NCBI RefSeq assembly: GCF_027489515.1 | Contig: NZ_JAIXZS010000049.1 | Span: 1-64,000, forward strand | Length of the DNA stretch: 64,000 nt | Source of the DNA: Novosphingobium sp. | GTDB taxonomy: Bacteria > Pseudomonadota > Alphaproteobacteria > Sphingomonadales > Sphingomonadaceae | Direction of reading: 5' to 3' | Shown: in pieces, positions 18,200 to 27,347 of the stretch | How positions within the stretch are numbered: the stretch's first letter is position 1 | Layout: each line of letters begins with the position of its first letter | The notes under the pieces: model-generated | Seen by the model: the letters and a program-made list of their open reading frames with translations, nothing else | What the model was told of the DNA's origin: nothing | Databases searched by the model: none | Translations under genes and position numbers: made by a program

Positions 18200-18381
18200 A
18201 AAACAAAGGCACCTGCCGTCCATCCGGGGAGACAGGCAGGGATCGGGGGAATGGGCATGCACTGGAAGATGGCGGGACCGGCCGGGAATTCATCCGGATA
18301 CGGCACCAGCCTCAACCGATTTTGCCCATGCTGAATGCGGCGCTTGGCCGCACCGCCCTTCGGAGCCACCCCAACAGATGA
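18196..18381 (+). CDS. Possible small ORF bridging rapZ and EIIA
   Basis: This 61-codon frame starts with an ATG that overlaps the rapZ stop (ATGA) and ends with a TGA that overlaps the EIIA start (ATGA), exactly spanning an otherwise 178-bp gap. The product would be basic and low in hydrophobics (MKNKGTCRPSGETGRDRGNG at its start) and matches no family I know. Third-position GC is clearly lower than in neighbouring genes, which argues against a conserved protein. It may only serve translational coupling, or be chance. Confidence 0.25.
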   Translation: MKNKGTCRPSGETGRDRGNGHALEDGGTGREFIRIRHQPQPILPMLNAALGRTALRSHPNR

Positions 18382-18782
18382 TCGGTCTCATCCTCGTCAC
18401 CCACGGCGCCCTTGCCGACGAATTCATCCATGCGATGGAGCATGTCGTCGGGCGCCAGCCCGATATTGTCGCGGTCTGCATCGGCCCGAACGATGATATG
18501 GAACGTCGCCGCAAGGAAATCGCCGATGCGATCCGCCGCGTCGATAGCGGCGAGGGCGTTATCGTCCTGACGGACCTCTTCGGCGGCACGCCGTCCAATC
18601 TGGCCATTTCGCTGATGGAAGCCGGCCGGGTCGAGGTGATCGCCGGCATCAACCTGCCCATGCTGATCCGGCTCGCCAAGGCGCGCAATTCGATGGGCGT
18701 GCGCGAGGCGACCGCGGCTGCGCGCGATGCCGGGCGCAATTACATCACCATCGCATCCGAATTCCTGGGGCAGGACGCCTGA
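18378..18782 (+). CDS. PTS system EIIA component, mannose/fructose family (ManX-like)
   Basis: The 134-residue protein is an EIIA-Man domain: MIGLILVTHGALADEF contains the phospho-acceptor histidine (His9), and VIVLTDLFGGTPSNLA is the second family block. In alphaproteobacteria this soluble EIIA accepts phosphate from HPr in a regulatory PTS without a sugar permease. It is encoded 2 bp before HPr and in the same direction as hprK and rapZ. Confidence 0.94.
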   Translation: MIGLILVTHGALADEFIHAMEHVVGRQPDIVAVCIGPNDDMERRRKEIADAIRRVDSGEGVIVLTDLFGGTPSNLAISLMEAGRVEVIAGINLPMLIRLAKARNSMGVREATAAARDAGRNYITIASEFLGQDA

Positions 18783-18784
18783 AT

Positions 18785-19093
18785 ATGACCGAGAACGCCG
18801 CCGCTTCCTCTGATGTCACCACGGCGCGCGAAACGGTCCTCATCGTCAATCAGCGCGGCCTGCATGCACGGGCGAGCGCCAAGTTCGTCAATGCCGTCGC
18901 GCGCCTGCCCGATGGCGTCGACGTGAAGGTGATCAAGGACGGCACTGAGGCGCAAGGCGGCTCGATCCTTGGCCTGATGATGCTCGGCGCGGCCAAAGGC
19001 GATTCGGTCGAGATCGTCGTGACCGGGCCTGACGCGGACGCTGTGCTCAAGAAGGTCGCCGGGCTCGTCAAGGACGGCTTCGGCGAGGATTGA
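18785..19093 (+). CDS. HPr family phosphocarrier protein
   Basis: The 102-residue HPr has the active-site block NQRGLHARASAKFVN with the phospho-histidine (about residue 24) and the regulatory serine region GGSILGLMMLGAAKGD, target of HprK. It passes phosphate from EI (PtsP, not in the window) to the EIIA encoded just upstream. An N-terminal extension of about 15 Ala/Ser/Thr-rich residues precedes the domain. Confidence 0.95.
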   Translation: MTENAAASSDVTTARETVLIVNQRGLHARASAKFVNAVARLPDGVDVKVIKDGTEAQGGSILGLMMLGAAKGDSVEIVVTGPDADAVLKKVAGLVKDGFGED

Positions 19094-19103
19094 GGCGAAG
19101 GCG

Positions 19104-19907
19104 ATGATGCGCCGCCAGATCACCGGGTTTTCCAACCCGACCATCAAGGCCGTCCGGGCCCTTCGCGAAAAGAAGCACCGCAAGCGTGAAGGGCGCTTCC
19201 TTGCCGAAGGCCTGCGCCTGCTGACCGATGCGCGCGAGAGCGGCCGCGTTCCCGAACTGCTGCTGATGGCCGAGGGACGCGAGGGGCATCCCCTACTCGA
19301 TGCGCTGGAAGCTGCCGTGGCGCGCGCGGGCGGCGATGTGATCGAAATGCCCGAGGATTTGCTCGCCAAGGTGACGGGCAAGGATAATCCGCAAGCCGTG
19401 GCTGGGGTCTTCGCGGAATGGGATACCCGGCTCGAAGCGCTGGACCGGGGGCGCAGCCCGCTGTGGCTCGTCGCGCAGGCCATGCGCGATCCCGGCAATC
19501 TCGGCACGATGCTGCGCACCGCCGACGCGGTCGGCGCGGGCGGGGTGATCCTGCTCGACGATTGCGCCGATCCCTTTTCGGTCGAGGCCGTTCGCGCGAG
19601 CATGGGAGCAGTATTCACCGTGCCGCTGGCACAGGCGCGGTGGGATGATTTTGAGCGCTGGTTGCGCGCCGGGCCGGGACAACTGGTGGCGGCGAGCTTG
19701 CGCGAGGCAGTGCCCTATCGCGGCGCGGCCTATTCGGCGCCCTGCTTCGTGATGGTCGGCAACGAATCGCGCGGGTTGCCTGAAGACTACGAGATGGCCT
19801 GCGATCTGCGCGTGACCATGCCGATGAAGGGCCGCGCCGACAGCCTCAACGCCGCAGTTGCAGCGGCGGTGCTGGCCTACGAGGTGCTGGCCGCGCTGGG
19901 GGGATAA
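19104..19907 (+). CDS. TrmH/SpoU family RNA methyltransferase
   Basis: This 267-residue protein of the SPOUT class has an N-terminal substrate-binding domain (ITGFSNPTIKAVRALREKKH, then REGRFLAEGLRLL). The C-terminal knotted domain shows the family motifs MRDPGNLGTMLRTADAVGA (about 132-150), FVMVGNESRGLPED, and the closing IPM-like VTMPMKGRADSLNAAVAAAV. It methylates ribose 2'-OH in rRNA or tRNA using SAM; the site is not predictable. It lies 10 bp after HPr and is likely the end of the chvI-PTS transcript. Confidence 0.92.
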   Translation: MMRRQITGFSNPTIKAVRALREKKHRKREGRFLAEGLRLLTDARESGRVPELLLMAEGREGHPLLDALEAAVARAGGDVIEMPEDLLAKVTGKDNPQAVAGVFAEWDTRLEALDRGRSPLWLVAQAMRDPGNLGTMLRTADAVGAGGVILLDDCADPFSVEAVRASMGAVFTVPLAQARWDDFERWLRAGPGQLVAASLREAVPYRGAAYSAPCFVMVGNESRGLPEDYEMACDLRVTMPMKGRADSLNAAVAAAVLAYEVLAALGG

Positions 19908-19928
19908 GAGGCCCCTCGCTCTCCTCTT

Positions 19929-19961
19929 CGTCATCGCCGCGAAGGCGGAAAGTCAGAGCGG
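19929..19961. repeat. Degenerate half of a REP-like sequence
   Basis: The stretch beginning CGTCATCGCCGCGAAGGCGG, just downstream of the methyltransferase gene, resembles the common sphingomonad intergenic repeat with the form CGTCATTCCCGCGAAGGCGG. There is no matching second arm, so it is probably a decayed remnant. Confidence 0.4.
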
Positions 19962-20003
19962 CCATAGCGTGCCTGTTTGCCTCGATCCCCGCCGGTGCGG
20001 ATA

Positions 20004-20762
20004 TCAATCCCCTGCAATCAGGGCAGTGATGCGCCAGCCCTGCTTGCCGCGCTCGGCGATGAGGCGGTAGTCGATCACGCTGCGCAGTTTCGTGTTTTCG
20101 ACATAGGCCGTCTTGCCTCCGCCCGGCAGCGTGACTTTGGCAAAGGTACCATCCGGGCTGCTGCCTTCCGCCATCGCTACAAGTGCCCAGTTCAGCGTGG
20201 CGACCATCGGTGCTGCCGTGCTTGCCTTGGCATATGCCGGCACGTCCGGCCCCAGGACCAGCATCGCAGCATAGGGATCCGCATCTTCGGGGGCGTTCCA
20301 GAAGATCCAGGGAAGGAAGGCCTGACCGTCCTTGAAGCCGCAGCCTAGCGGCAGCAGCGCCGCGATCTGGTCCCACAGCTTGTAGTCCTTGTCGGTGAGC
20401 CGCTTCTTCATTTCGGCAAGACCGTGTCCGCCACCATAATCGAGCTGCACATCAGGAGAGGTCAGCGTGATCAGCGCAGCTGCGTCGCGCCGTGCGACTG
20501 CCTGTTCGAGGCGCGCGCGGAACTCCGCCCAGCCGGGCTGCGCGGTGCAATCATCGCGCGGCGGGTAGCTGGCGGCTTTGAGCAAGGGTGCCGCAGCTGT
20601 ACCTGTTTCGGTGGTGGCCGGGGCCAAAGAAGCACCAGTCGGCAGCGCAGGCTCGCTGGCGATGGAAGCTGCAGACGGCGCACCGCCGGGCGCGTCCCCC
20701 TTGCCACAACTCGCGAGCAGGCTCAGCGAGATCAGGGCCATTGCGGCATATCCGGTTTTCAT
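20004..20762 (-). CDS. Hypothetical lipoprotein
   Basis: This 252-residue protein begins with a lipoprotein signal peptide (MKTGYAAMALISLSLLASCG; lipobox LLAS-C with the acylated Cys at residue 19). A low-complexity Ala/Pro/Ser linker follows, then a folded region starting near YPPRDDCTAQPGWAEFRARL. It contains DVQLDYGGGHGLAEMKKRL, and the end resembles a nuclear-transport-factor-like domain (VIDYRLIAERGKQGWRITAL). The function is unknown; a substrate-binding or envelope maintenance role is only a guess. A longer frame upstream lacks signal-peptide logic. Confidence 0.78.
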   Translation of the reverse strand: MKTGYAAMALISLSLLASCGKGDAPGGAPSAASIASEPALPTGASLAPATTETGTAAAPLLKAASYPPRDDCTAQPGWAEFRARLEQAVARRDAAALITLTSPDVQLDYGGGHGLAEMKKRLTDKDYKLWDQIAALLPLGCGFKDGQAFLPWIFWNAPEDADPYAAMLVLGPDVPAYAKASTAAPMVATLNWALVAMAEGSSPDGTFAKVTLPGGGKTAYVENTKLRSVIDYRLIAERGKQGWRITALIAGD

Positions 20763-20825
20763 GGCGTTCTCCGCAGCCTGCTCGCTGGCGGCGCCGCGCC
20801 GCCTGTCCAAGACCAGAGCAACGAT

Positions 20826-22367
20826 CTACTCCGCTGCCTGATCGCCGACTACGTCTGAACCGACCTCCGGTTCCACCAGCGCAAGCTTTGCCGCATCGCC
20901 GCTCTCGGCATGGCGCGGGGCCGTCTCGATCAGGGGCACATCCTCGATCTCGCGCTTGCCGATCTCGATATGCTTGTCGCGCAGGCGGCGCCCGGCGGAA
21001 AGCACATTGCGCTCGAAGCTGCCGACGAACTTGTTGTAATGCCCCACCGCGCTGTCGAGGCCTGAGCCGACGCGCTTCAGGTGTTCGGCGGCCACAGCCA
21101 GCCGGTCGTAGAGCTCTCCGCCCATCTTGCCGATCTCGCGCGCCTCGCGCGCCAAGCCGTCCTGCCGCCAGACTTGCGCCACGGTGCGCGCAATGGCCAC
21201 AAGGTTGGTGGGAGAGGCGAGCAGCACGCGCCGTTCGAAGGCAAAGTCCCACAGTGCCGGATCACGTTCGAGCGCGGCGGCGATGAAATGTTCGCCCGGC
21301 ACGAACATCAGCACGTAGTCTGGCGCTTCCTCGAACTGGCTCTGGTAGCTCTTGGCGCCGAGCGTCTGGATATGGTTGCGCATGGATTGCACATGCGCCG
21401 CCAACGCCACGCCGCGCGCATCGTCGTCCGCCGCCTCGAACGCATCCTGATAGGCGTTCAAGGAGACCTTGGCGTCGATCACGAGGATCTTGTTGCCCGG
21501 CACTTTGACGATGGCATCGGGGCGCAGCCGCCCGTCCTCGGTATCGACCGAATGCTCGGTGACGAAATCGGTATGCTCGGCAAGACCGCACTGTTCGAGC
21601 ACGTTGCGCAGCTGCAGTTCACCCCAGCGGCCGCGCGTCTTGGGGCCGTTGCGCAAGCTGTTGCCCAGTTGCAGCGCAGCGGTGCGCACCGCTTCCTGGC
21701 CCTGGCGCATACCCTCGATCAGCCCGGTGAGCTGCCCGAAGGCATCGACGCGCTTGGCTTCCAGTTCCTGGACTTGCGCTTCGTACTTTTCGAGCCGCGC
21801 GCCGACTGGTTCGAGCACGGCCTTGATCCGTGCTTCGCTGGTCTTCTCGCTTTCGGCAAAACGCGCATTGGCCCGCGCGAGGAAGGCTTCCTGCGCGCGT
21901 TCAAGCACCTTGTGCCCGGCGTTCTCGAATTCCTTGCGCAGGGTTTCCTGCGCCTCGATCAGCAGGCGCTTCTGCTCGGCGAAGTTCTCGGCATCGGCCT
22001 TCAGCCGTTCAAGCTCGGCGCGCAGGGCCTCGCGGTCGGCGCGCAGCGCGGCAAGTTCGGGGCGCATGCGGTCCGCTTCGGCACCGCGTTCCTGCGCGGC
22101 GGCAAACTGGGCGGCGAGCGTATCGCGCTCTTCACGCACAGCCGCCGCCTCGGCGACCAGCGCATCGTGCTGCCCGGCCTTCACGCTCGCGGCCGCGAGT
22201 TCGGTGATCGCGCGGCGGAACTTCTCGTCGAGATCCTTCGCCTCACCCTCGCGCGCGGTCAGCCGCGCCTGCAGTTCGGCAATCGGGCGCGCGCCGAGGA
22301 ACCAGCCGACCGCGAGACCGGCAAGCAGGGCAACGATCAGAAAAACAAAGACAAGGGTGGTATCCAC
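20826..22367 (-). CDS. rmuC: DNA recombination protein RmuC
   Basis: The 513-residue protein has an N-terminal transmembrane segment (about 5-25), a long coiled coil (about 30-230, repeated Glu/Ala/Leu/Arg), and the RmuC nuclease-like core: RGRWGELQLRNVLEQCGL, LRPDAIVKVPGNKILVIDAK, YQSQFEEAPDYVLMFVPGEH and VLLASPTNLVAIARTVAQVW. RmuC limits inversion at short inverted repeats in E. coli and is related to restriction-like nucleases. It lies 68 bp downstream of def; cotranscription is possible. Confidence 0.95.
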   Translation of the reverse strand: MDTTLVFVFLIVALLAGLAVGWFLGARPIAELQARLTAREGEAKDLDEKFRRAITELAAASVKAGQHDALVAEAAAVREERDTLAAQFAAAQERGAEADRMRPELAALRADREALRAELERLKADAENFAEQKRLLIEAQETLRKEFENAGHKVLERAQEAFLARANARFAESEKTSEARIKAVLEPVGARLEKYEAQVQELEAKRVDAFGQLTGLIEGMRQGQEAVRTAALQLGNSLRNGPKTRGRWGELQLRNVLEQCGLAEHTDFVTEHSVDTEDGRLRPDAIVKVPGNKILVIDAKVSLNAYQDAFEAADDDARGVALAAHVQSMRNHIQTLGAKSYQSQFEEAPDYVLMFVPGEHFIAAALERDPALWDFAFERRVLLASPTNLVAIARTVAQVWRQDGLAREAREIGKMGGELYDRLAVAAEHLKRVGSGLDSAVGHYNKFVGSFERNVLSAGRRLRDKHIEIGKREIEDVPLIETAPRHAESGDAAKLALVEPEVGSDVVGDQAAE

Positions 22368-22435
22368 GCCGACTCCCGCACCGGAACGAAGCGTGAACCT
22401 ATCCTGACTCTAGCAGCAGCGCAAGCGGCGTGAGG

Positions 22436-23002
22436 TCACGCCGCGCGGCGCATCTTCTCCAGCTTGCGCAGCACCATCTGCCGCTTGAGGCGCGAGAGAT
22501 GGTCGATGAACAGGATGCCTTCGAGGTGGTCCATCTCGTGCTGCAGGCAGGTGGCGAGCAGGTCGTCCATCTCTTCCTCGTGGACCTGGCCATCAAGGTC
22601 CTGCCAGCGTGCGCGGATGCGCGCCGGGCGTTCCACTTCGGCGTACATTTCAGGCACCGAAAGGCAGCCCTCGTTATAGACGCGGCGTTCAGCGGAAGGA
22701 TCAAGGATCTCGGGATTTATGAACACGCGCGGTTCGCGCTTGGTCGGCTGGTGATGGTGGTGGTGGCCATCATGCGCGCAAGGTACCGGTTCGGCATCCG
22801 GATCGTCGGGCTGCAGGTCGATCACCAGGACGCGCAGCGGCACGCCCACCTGGACGGCGGCGAGGCCGATCCCCGGCGCGGCATACATCGTCTCGAACAT
22901 GTCGGCGACGAGCGTCTTCAGCTCCTCGTCGAACACGGTGACGGGCTTCGAGATCTGCTTGAGGCGCGGATCGGGGACTTCGAGGATTTCGCGGATAGCC
23001 AT
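22436..23002 (-). CDS. def: Peptide deformylase
   Basis: The 188-residue metalloenzyme removes the N-formyl group from new proteins. Motif 1 is GIGLAAVQ (Val instead of the usual Pro), motif 2 EGCLSVPE with the metal-binding Cys, and motif 3 LQHEMDHLEG with the two His ligands and catalytic Glu. An unusual insertion CAHDGHHHHHQPTKRE sits at about residues 75-90, between the first and second motifs. It is divergent in function but close to fmt (23690), which adds the formyl group; recR lies between them. Confidence 0.95.
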   Translation of the reverse strand: MAIREILEVPDPRLKQISKPVTVFDEELKTLVADMFETMYAAPGIGLAAVQVGVPLRVLVIDLQPDDPDAEPVPCAHDGHHHHHQPTKREPRVFINPEILDPSAERRVYNEGCLSVPEMYAEVERPARIRARWQDLDGQVHEEEMDDLLATCLQHEMDHLEGILFIDHLSRLKRQMVLRKLEKMRRAA

Positions 23003-23041
23003 CCCGGTCAGATAGGCAAGCCGCGCGCGACTCGCAAGGTG

Positions 23042-23638
23042 CTACCCTACAGGTCGCCGCGCCCGCAGCGCCTGTGCGAGCGTGCCTTCGTCGAGATAAT
23101 CGAGCTCGCCGCCCACCGGCAGGCCGTGCGCCAGTTGGGTGACGCGCAAGGGCAGGGTATCGATCCGCTCGGCGATGTAGTGCGCGGTGGTCTGGCCCTC
23201 GAGCGTCGCGTTCATCGCGAGGACGACCTCGTCGATCCCGCCCGCTTCCAATCGCGCGAGCAGCTTGCCGATCGAAAGATCCTCCGGCCCCACGCCCTCA
23301 AGCGCGGAAAGGCGCCCGCCGAGCACGTGATAGCGCCCGGTGAACAACCGCGAGCGATCAAGCGCCCAGAGATCGGCCACTTCCTCAACGACGCAGAGCG
23401 CGCGGGCATCGCGGCGTGGATCGGTGCAGATGCTGCAGGGGTCCGCGGTATCGACATTGCCGCAGGTCTGGCACTCGACCAGCCGCGCGCGCACACCTTC
23501 CAGCGCTTCGGCGAGCTGGACCAGGCTCGTCTCGCGCCGCTTGATCAGCCATAACACCGCGCGCCGCGCCGAACGTGGCCCTAGCCCGGGAAGCCGGGCC
23601 AGCGCGCTCGCCAGCGCCTCGATCTCTTGCGATGCCAT
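23042..23638 (-). CDS. recR: Recombination mediator protein RecR
   Basis: The 198-residue protein shows the helix-hairpin-helix region [20 protein letters not shown], the four-cysteine zinc finger [16 protein letters not shown] (about 57-72), and a Toprim domain beginning [13 protein letters not shown] and including [14 protein letters not shown]. With RecO and RecF it loads RecA on SSB-coated gaps. ATG 23638 gives the standard start ([20 protein letters not shown]); a much longer frame upstream runs antisense through fmt and is rejected. Confidence 0.96.
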   Translation of the reverse strand: MASQEIEALASALARLPGLGPRSARRAVLWLIKRRETSLVQLAEALEGVRARLVECQTCGNVDTADPCSICTDPRRDARALCVVEEVADLWALDRSRLFTGRYHVLGGRLSALEGVGPEDLSIGKLLARLEAGGIDEVVLAMNATLEGQTTAHYIAERIDTLPLRVTQLAHGLPVGGELDYLDEGTLAQALRARRPVG

Positions 23639-23689
23639 GGGGGGAGAGATAGGGCCACGCCACGCAAACGAAAGGCCCTTTTGAGCGTT

Positions 23690-24595
23690 ATGCGCATTGT
23701 CTTTATGGGAACCCCGGATTTCGCCGTGCCGACGCTCTCTGCGCTGGCTGCGGCGGGGCATGAGGTTGTCGCGGCCTACAGCCAGCCGCCGCGCCCGGCG
23801 GGGCGGGGCAAGCAGCTGCAGCCCTCGGCAGTGCACCGCGCGGCGGAGGCGCTGGGCATTCCCGTGCGCACGCCGGTCTCGCTCAAGGGTGCCGAGGAGC
23901 AGGCCGCGTTTGCCTCGCTGGAGGCCGATGTCGCGGTGGTCGCGGCCTACGGCCTTATCCTGCCGCAGGCGGTGCTGGACGCGCCGCGGCTGGGGTGCCT
24001 CAACGTGCATGGTTCGCTGCTGCCGCGCTGGCGGGGGGCGGCGCCGGTTCAGCGGGCGATTCTGGCCGGCGATGCGATGACCGGCGTCACCATCATGCAG
24101 ATGGAGCGCGGGCTTGATACCGGGCCGATGCTGGCGACTGTCGAGACTCCGGTGGACGGCAAGTCCGCAGGCGAACTGACCGCCGAGCTGGCGGAAAAAG
24201 GCGCGGCGCTGATGGTTTCGGTGCTGGCCGATCTTCCCGCGCATCCGCCGGTGGTGCAGCCGGAGGAGGGCGTGACCTATGCGCACAAGATCGAGAAGGC
24301 CGAAAGCCGGCTCGATTTCACCCGCAGCGCGGTTGAGGTGGAGCGGCAGGTGCGCGCCTTTGCCCCTGCGCCGGGGGCCTTTTTCGAGCTGGAGGGCGAA
24401 CGGTACCGCGTGCTTGCTGCCGTTATCCAGCCCGGAAGTGGCGAACCGGGAACCACGCTCGATGGCGGCCTCGCGATTGCCTGCGGAGAGGGCGCGCTGG
24501 TACCGACGCTGATCCAGCGCGCGGGCAAACCGGCGATGGACACCGCCGCTCTGCTGCGCGGGCGCGCGATCCCGGCGGGGACGCGCCTTGGGTGA
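23690..24595 (+). CDS. fmt: Methionyl-tRNA formyltransferase
   Basis: The 301-residue enzyme formylates initiator Met-tRNA using 10-formyl-THF. It shows [19 protein letters not shown], the catalytic-site region [20 protein letters not shown] with Asn/His, and GLDTGPML. The C-terminal tRNA-binding domain follows from residue 205. It is divergent from recR by about 50 bp, and the downstream truA begins 4 bp after its stop. Confidence 0.96.
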   Translation: MRIVFMGTPDFAVPTLSALAAAGHEVVAAYSQPPRPAGRGKQLQPSAVHRAAEALGIPVRTPVSLKGAEEQAAFASLEADVAVVAAYGLILPQAVLDAPRLGCLNVHGSLLPRWRGAAPVQRAILAGDAMTGVTIMQMERGLDTGPMLATVETPVDGKSAGELTAELAEKGAALMVSVLADLPAHPPVVQPEEGVTYAHKIEKAESRLDFTRSAVEVERQVRAFAPAPGAFFELEGERYRVLAAVIQPGSGEPGTTLDGGLAIACGEGALVPTLIQRAGKPAMDTAALLRGRAIPAGTRLG

Positions 24596-24599
24596 TTTC

Positions 24600-25352
24600 T
24601 TGACCCGCTACGCCCTCACCCTCGAATACGATGGCAGGCCCTACATGGGCTTCCAGCGGCAGGCGCATGGGCCCTCGGTCCAGCAGGCGTTCGAGGAAGC
24701 GGCGGTGAGCGTCGTGGGCCATGCTGTGACGCTCCATTCCGCCGGGCGTACCGATGCCGGTGTCCATGCCCGCGCGATGCGCGCGCATTTCGATAGCGAG
24801 AAGCCGCTAGCCCCCTTCCGGATGGGCGAGGCGATCAATGCGCGCTTGAGGCTTGCCGAGCAGGCCGTGGCGGTGCTCGATTGCGTCCAAGTGCCCGAGG
24901 ACTGGCATGCGCGCTTTTCATGCATCGGGCGGTCCTACGAATACGTGATCGCCAATCGCCGCGCGCCGCTGGTGCTGGAAGCAGGGCGGGCGTGGCGGAT
25001 CGCGCATGGACTGGACGCGGACGCGATGCACGCGGCGGCGCAGGTGCTGGTCGGTCGGCACGATTTCACCACCTTCCGCTCGGCGCAATGCCAGTCGGCC
25101 AGCCCGGTGAAGACGCTGCGCCATCTCTCTGTGCGGCGCGAAGGCGACCATGTGATCGTGGCCGCCGAGGCGCGCAGCTTCCTCCATCATCAGGTGCGTT
25201 CGATGGTCGGCTGCCTGGCCATGGTGGGCGAAGGGCGCTGGACCGCCGCCGATCTGCGCGATGCGCTCGAAGCCGCTGACCGCAGCCGCCTCGGCCACAA
25301 TGCGCCCCCTGATGGCCTCTATTTCATGCGCGCGCTTTACCCCGGCGAATGA
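24600..25352 (+). CDS. truA: tRNA pseudouridine(38-40) synthase TruA
   Basis: The 250-residue protein has [18 protein letters not shown] at the N-terminus, the catalytic aspartate in [15 protein letters not shown] (about 48-62), and the C-terminal [19 protein letters not shown] block. It makes pseudouridine in the anticodon arm. No ATG is available; TTG 24600 gives the standard start, and TTG 24588 overlapping fmt is an alternative. It is an fmt-truA operon. Confidence 0.94.
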   Translation: MTRYALTLEYDGRPYMGFQRQAHGPSVQQAFEEAAVSVVGHAVTLHSAGRTDAGVHARAMRAHFDSEKPLAPFRMGEAINARLRLAEQAVAVLDCVQVPEDWHARFSCIGRSYEYVIANRRAPLVLEAGRAWRIAHGLDADAMHAAAQVLVGRHDFTTFRSAQCQSASPVKTLRHLSVRREGDHVIVAAEARSFLHHQVRSMVGCLAMVGEGRWTAADLRDALEAADRSRLGHNAPPDGLYFMRALYPGE

Positions 25353-25418
25353 GTGGTTAAGTTGCGGATTGAAACCCGCGCCGGGCATCATCGGCGCGGC
25401 AGCAATCAGGAGAGAACC

Positions 25419-26531
25419 ATGGCGTTTACCGGCAAGCAGCTCACGACCCGACTCGACGCGGACGGCACGCTGACCGTGCAGATCGTCCCCAAGACGTGGG
25501 ACACGCCCACCGGCAGCCAGGTGCTCGTGCAAGTCGAGGCGACGCCGATCAACCCGTCGGATCTCGGCCTGCTGTTCGCCTCGGCCGATACCGCGAATGC
25601 CACTTACACCCCCGGCAAGGTGGTCGCGAAGATGCCCGACAATGCCACCCGCGCCATGGCCGCGCGGCATGGGATGGATATGCCGGCGGGCAACGAGGCC
25701 GCAGGCGTCGTCGTCGCCGCCGGGGACAGCCCCGCTGCACAGGCGCTGATGGGCAAGCGCGTCGCCTGCGTGCCGGGCACCGCCTATGCGAGCTACGCCT
25801 ATGCCGAGGCGGGCATGTGCCTGCCCGTCGATGACAGCGTCACCCCCGCGCAGGCCGCCTCCAGCTTCGTCAATCCGATGACAGCGCTGGGCTTTGTCGA
25901 GACGATGAAGATGGAAGGCTTCACTGGCCTCGTCCACGCGGCTGCCGCGTCCAACCTCGGTCAGATGCTCGTGCGCATCTGCCAGGAAGATGGCGTGCCG
26001 CTGGTCAACATTGTCCGCAGCGAAGAGCAGGTCGCGCTGCTCAAGGGCCTCGGCGCCACGCATGTGCTCAACATGACCGAGCCGGGCTTTCAGGCCGCGC
26101 TGACCGATGCGATCCATGAAACCGGCGCGATGCTCGGCTTCGATCCGATCGGTGGCGGCACGCTGGCGGGGCAGATCCTCGCCGCGATGGAATCGTCCGC
26201 CAGCCGGGGCGCCGCGTTCAGCCGCTATGGTTCCTCGACGCCCAAGAAGGTCTACATCTACGGCGCGCTCGATCTCGGGCCGACGATCCTCAACCGCGCT
26301 TTCGGGCTTACGTGGGATCTTGGCGGGTGGCTGCTGACGCCGTTCATGGCCAAGGCGGGCATGGACGTGGTGGGCCGGATGCGCGCCCGTGTCGCGCGCG
26401 ATCTCACCACCACCTTCGCCAGCCACTACAAGGCCGAGGTCAGCCTCGAAGGCATGCTGGAGCCCGCCGCGGTCGCCGAATACAATGCACGCCGCACGGG
26501 CGAGAAGTATCTCGTGGTGCCGACCGCCTGA
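25419..26531 (+). CDS. Zinc-type alcohol dehydrogenase-like (MDR) protein
   Basis: This 370-residue protein of the medium-chain dehydrogenase/reductase fold has an N-terminal GroES-like half (VLVQVEATPINPSDLGLLFA, then GNEAAGVVVAAGD). A Rossmann half begins LVHAAAASNLGQMLVRICQ (about 169-187) and includes AMLGFDPIGGGTLAGQIL. The usual zinc-binding Cys/His set is missing, so a quinone-oxidoreductase-like NADPH enzyme is more likely than a zinc ADH. ATG 25419 follows AGGAGAGAACC. It stands alone; a hairpin with A/T tracts follows. Confidence 0.85.
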   Translation: MAFTGKQLTTRLDADGTLTVQIVPKTWDTPTGSQVLVQVEATPINPSDLGLLFASADTANATYTPGKVVAKMPDNATRAMAARHGMDMPAGNEAAGVVVAAGDSPAAQALMGKRVACVPGTAYASYAYAEAGMCLPVDDSVTPAQAASSFVNPMTALGFVETMKMEGFTGLVHAAAASNLGQMLVRICQEDGVPLVNIVRSEEQVALLKGLGATHVLNMTEPGFQAALTDAIHETGAMLGFDPIGGGTLAGQILAAMESSASRGAAFSRYGSSTPKKVYIYGALDLGPTILNRAFGLTWDLGGWLLTPFMAKAGMDVVGRMRARVARDLTTTFASHYKAEVSLEGMLEPAAVAEYNARRTGEKYLVVPTA

Positions 26532-26535
26532 CAGG

Positions 26536-26562
26536 AAAAAGGGGCGCCCGGCGGGGTGCCCC
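26536..26562 (-). terminator. Probable intrinsic terminator of the TonB-like gene
   Basis: On the minus strand an imperfect GC-rich stem (GGGGCAC with GCGCCCC, 26541-26562) is followed by five T residues (26540-26536). It lies about 30 bp beyond the stop of the TonB-like gene and just after the stop of the convergent MDR gene, so it may end transcription from the minus strand. Confidence 0.6.
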
Positions 26563-26591
26563 TCAACTGCCCGAGGTCACTCCCGAGGAAC

Positions 26592-27347
26592 TCAGTTCCT
26601 TTGACCCGCAGCTACCTTGGATAGCCGAATCAACATGTCCCTCATGTCGAAGTGGTCAACAAACAGGTCCGCTGGATTGGCACGGCAATCCTTGCGTACC
26701 GCTGACCAGGCAGCATCGTGCTCGGCACTCTTCTTGCGTATACCGTCCACGCCGCCTGCCATTGCTCCGCCCGGTTGGAACATAAGCCTGAAACCGACAA
26801 GCATGGTTTCAAGTTGATCCCTGCTGTCCTTCTTGGTTCGATCGGGGTGCTGCGCGTCCCACCAGTCCATTTCCCGTGTGAAGGCGTCGCATGTGTAGTG
26901 CACCAGTCCACCGCCGGGCACATGAGATTTTGACTGGTAGAATTCGTAGCCGGTCACAAACTTCAGCGGGATGGCGTTGCCGCCACTGTCGCGCGCAGGG
27001 GTGAACCGGGCGGTATTAGCTGTCGTCAGCGCTGCTTTGTCGAGGATGGACGAACCCGTCGAGGTTCTGAGCGTTGCAGAAGACACGGCCCCAGCGGCGT
27101 CGATTACAAATTCGACCACCGCGGTGCCGTGGTGGCCCAGGGCTTTTGCTTCGGCGGGAAACTCTGCGCGATCACCGCGCAGAAATTTCGGTTTTACCTT
27201 AACCAGTGCGGGATCGGACACCGGAGCCGATCCGTCAGCGATGGGGAGCGAGGCATTCACCTGCGTGTCCGCAGATTGCCCAAAAGCGGCTCCTGTTCCG
27301 GATGTGGCCGTCACAGCCACCAAAACGAGAAGCCGCGCTAGGCTCAA
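26592..27347 (-). CDS. TonB C-terminal domain protein (energy-transducer-like)
   Basis: The 251-residue exported protein has an N-terminal signal ([20 protein letters not shown]) and a TonB-like domain around residues 55-125: [20 protein letters not shown], then [18 protein letters not shown] and [19 protein letters not shown]. The C-terminal half (from [12 protein letters not shown]) is unassigned. Unlike TonB it lacks a proline-rich linker and a lasting membrane anchor. The TTG start overlaps the cobS stop (TTGA). Its GC content and codon use are visibly lower than its neighbours, which suggests acquisition. It occupies the place where cobT often follows cobS. Confidence 0.7.
   Translation of the reverse strand: MSLARLLVLVAVTATSGTGAAFGQSADTQVNASLPIADGSAPVSDPALVKVKPKFLRGDRAEFPAEAKALGHHGTAVVEFVIDAAGAVSSATLRTSTGSSILDKAALTTANTARFTPARDSGGNAIPLKFVTGYEFYQSKSHVPGGGLVHYTCDAFTREMDWWDAQHPDRTKKDSRDQLETMLVGFRLMFQPGGAMAGGVDGIRKKSAEHDAAWSAVRKDCRANPADLFVDHFDMRDMLIRLSKVAAGQRN

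Noticed and set aside
18200..18377. CCTGCC/GGCAGG hairpin after rapZ as a terminator
   Set aside because: The stem is only 6 bp with a long loop and no T-tract, and the genes on either side are expected to be cotranscribed.
22430..23554. 374-residue plus-strand frame opposite def and recR
   Set aside because: Antisense of two clear housekeeping genes; no motif.
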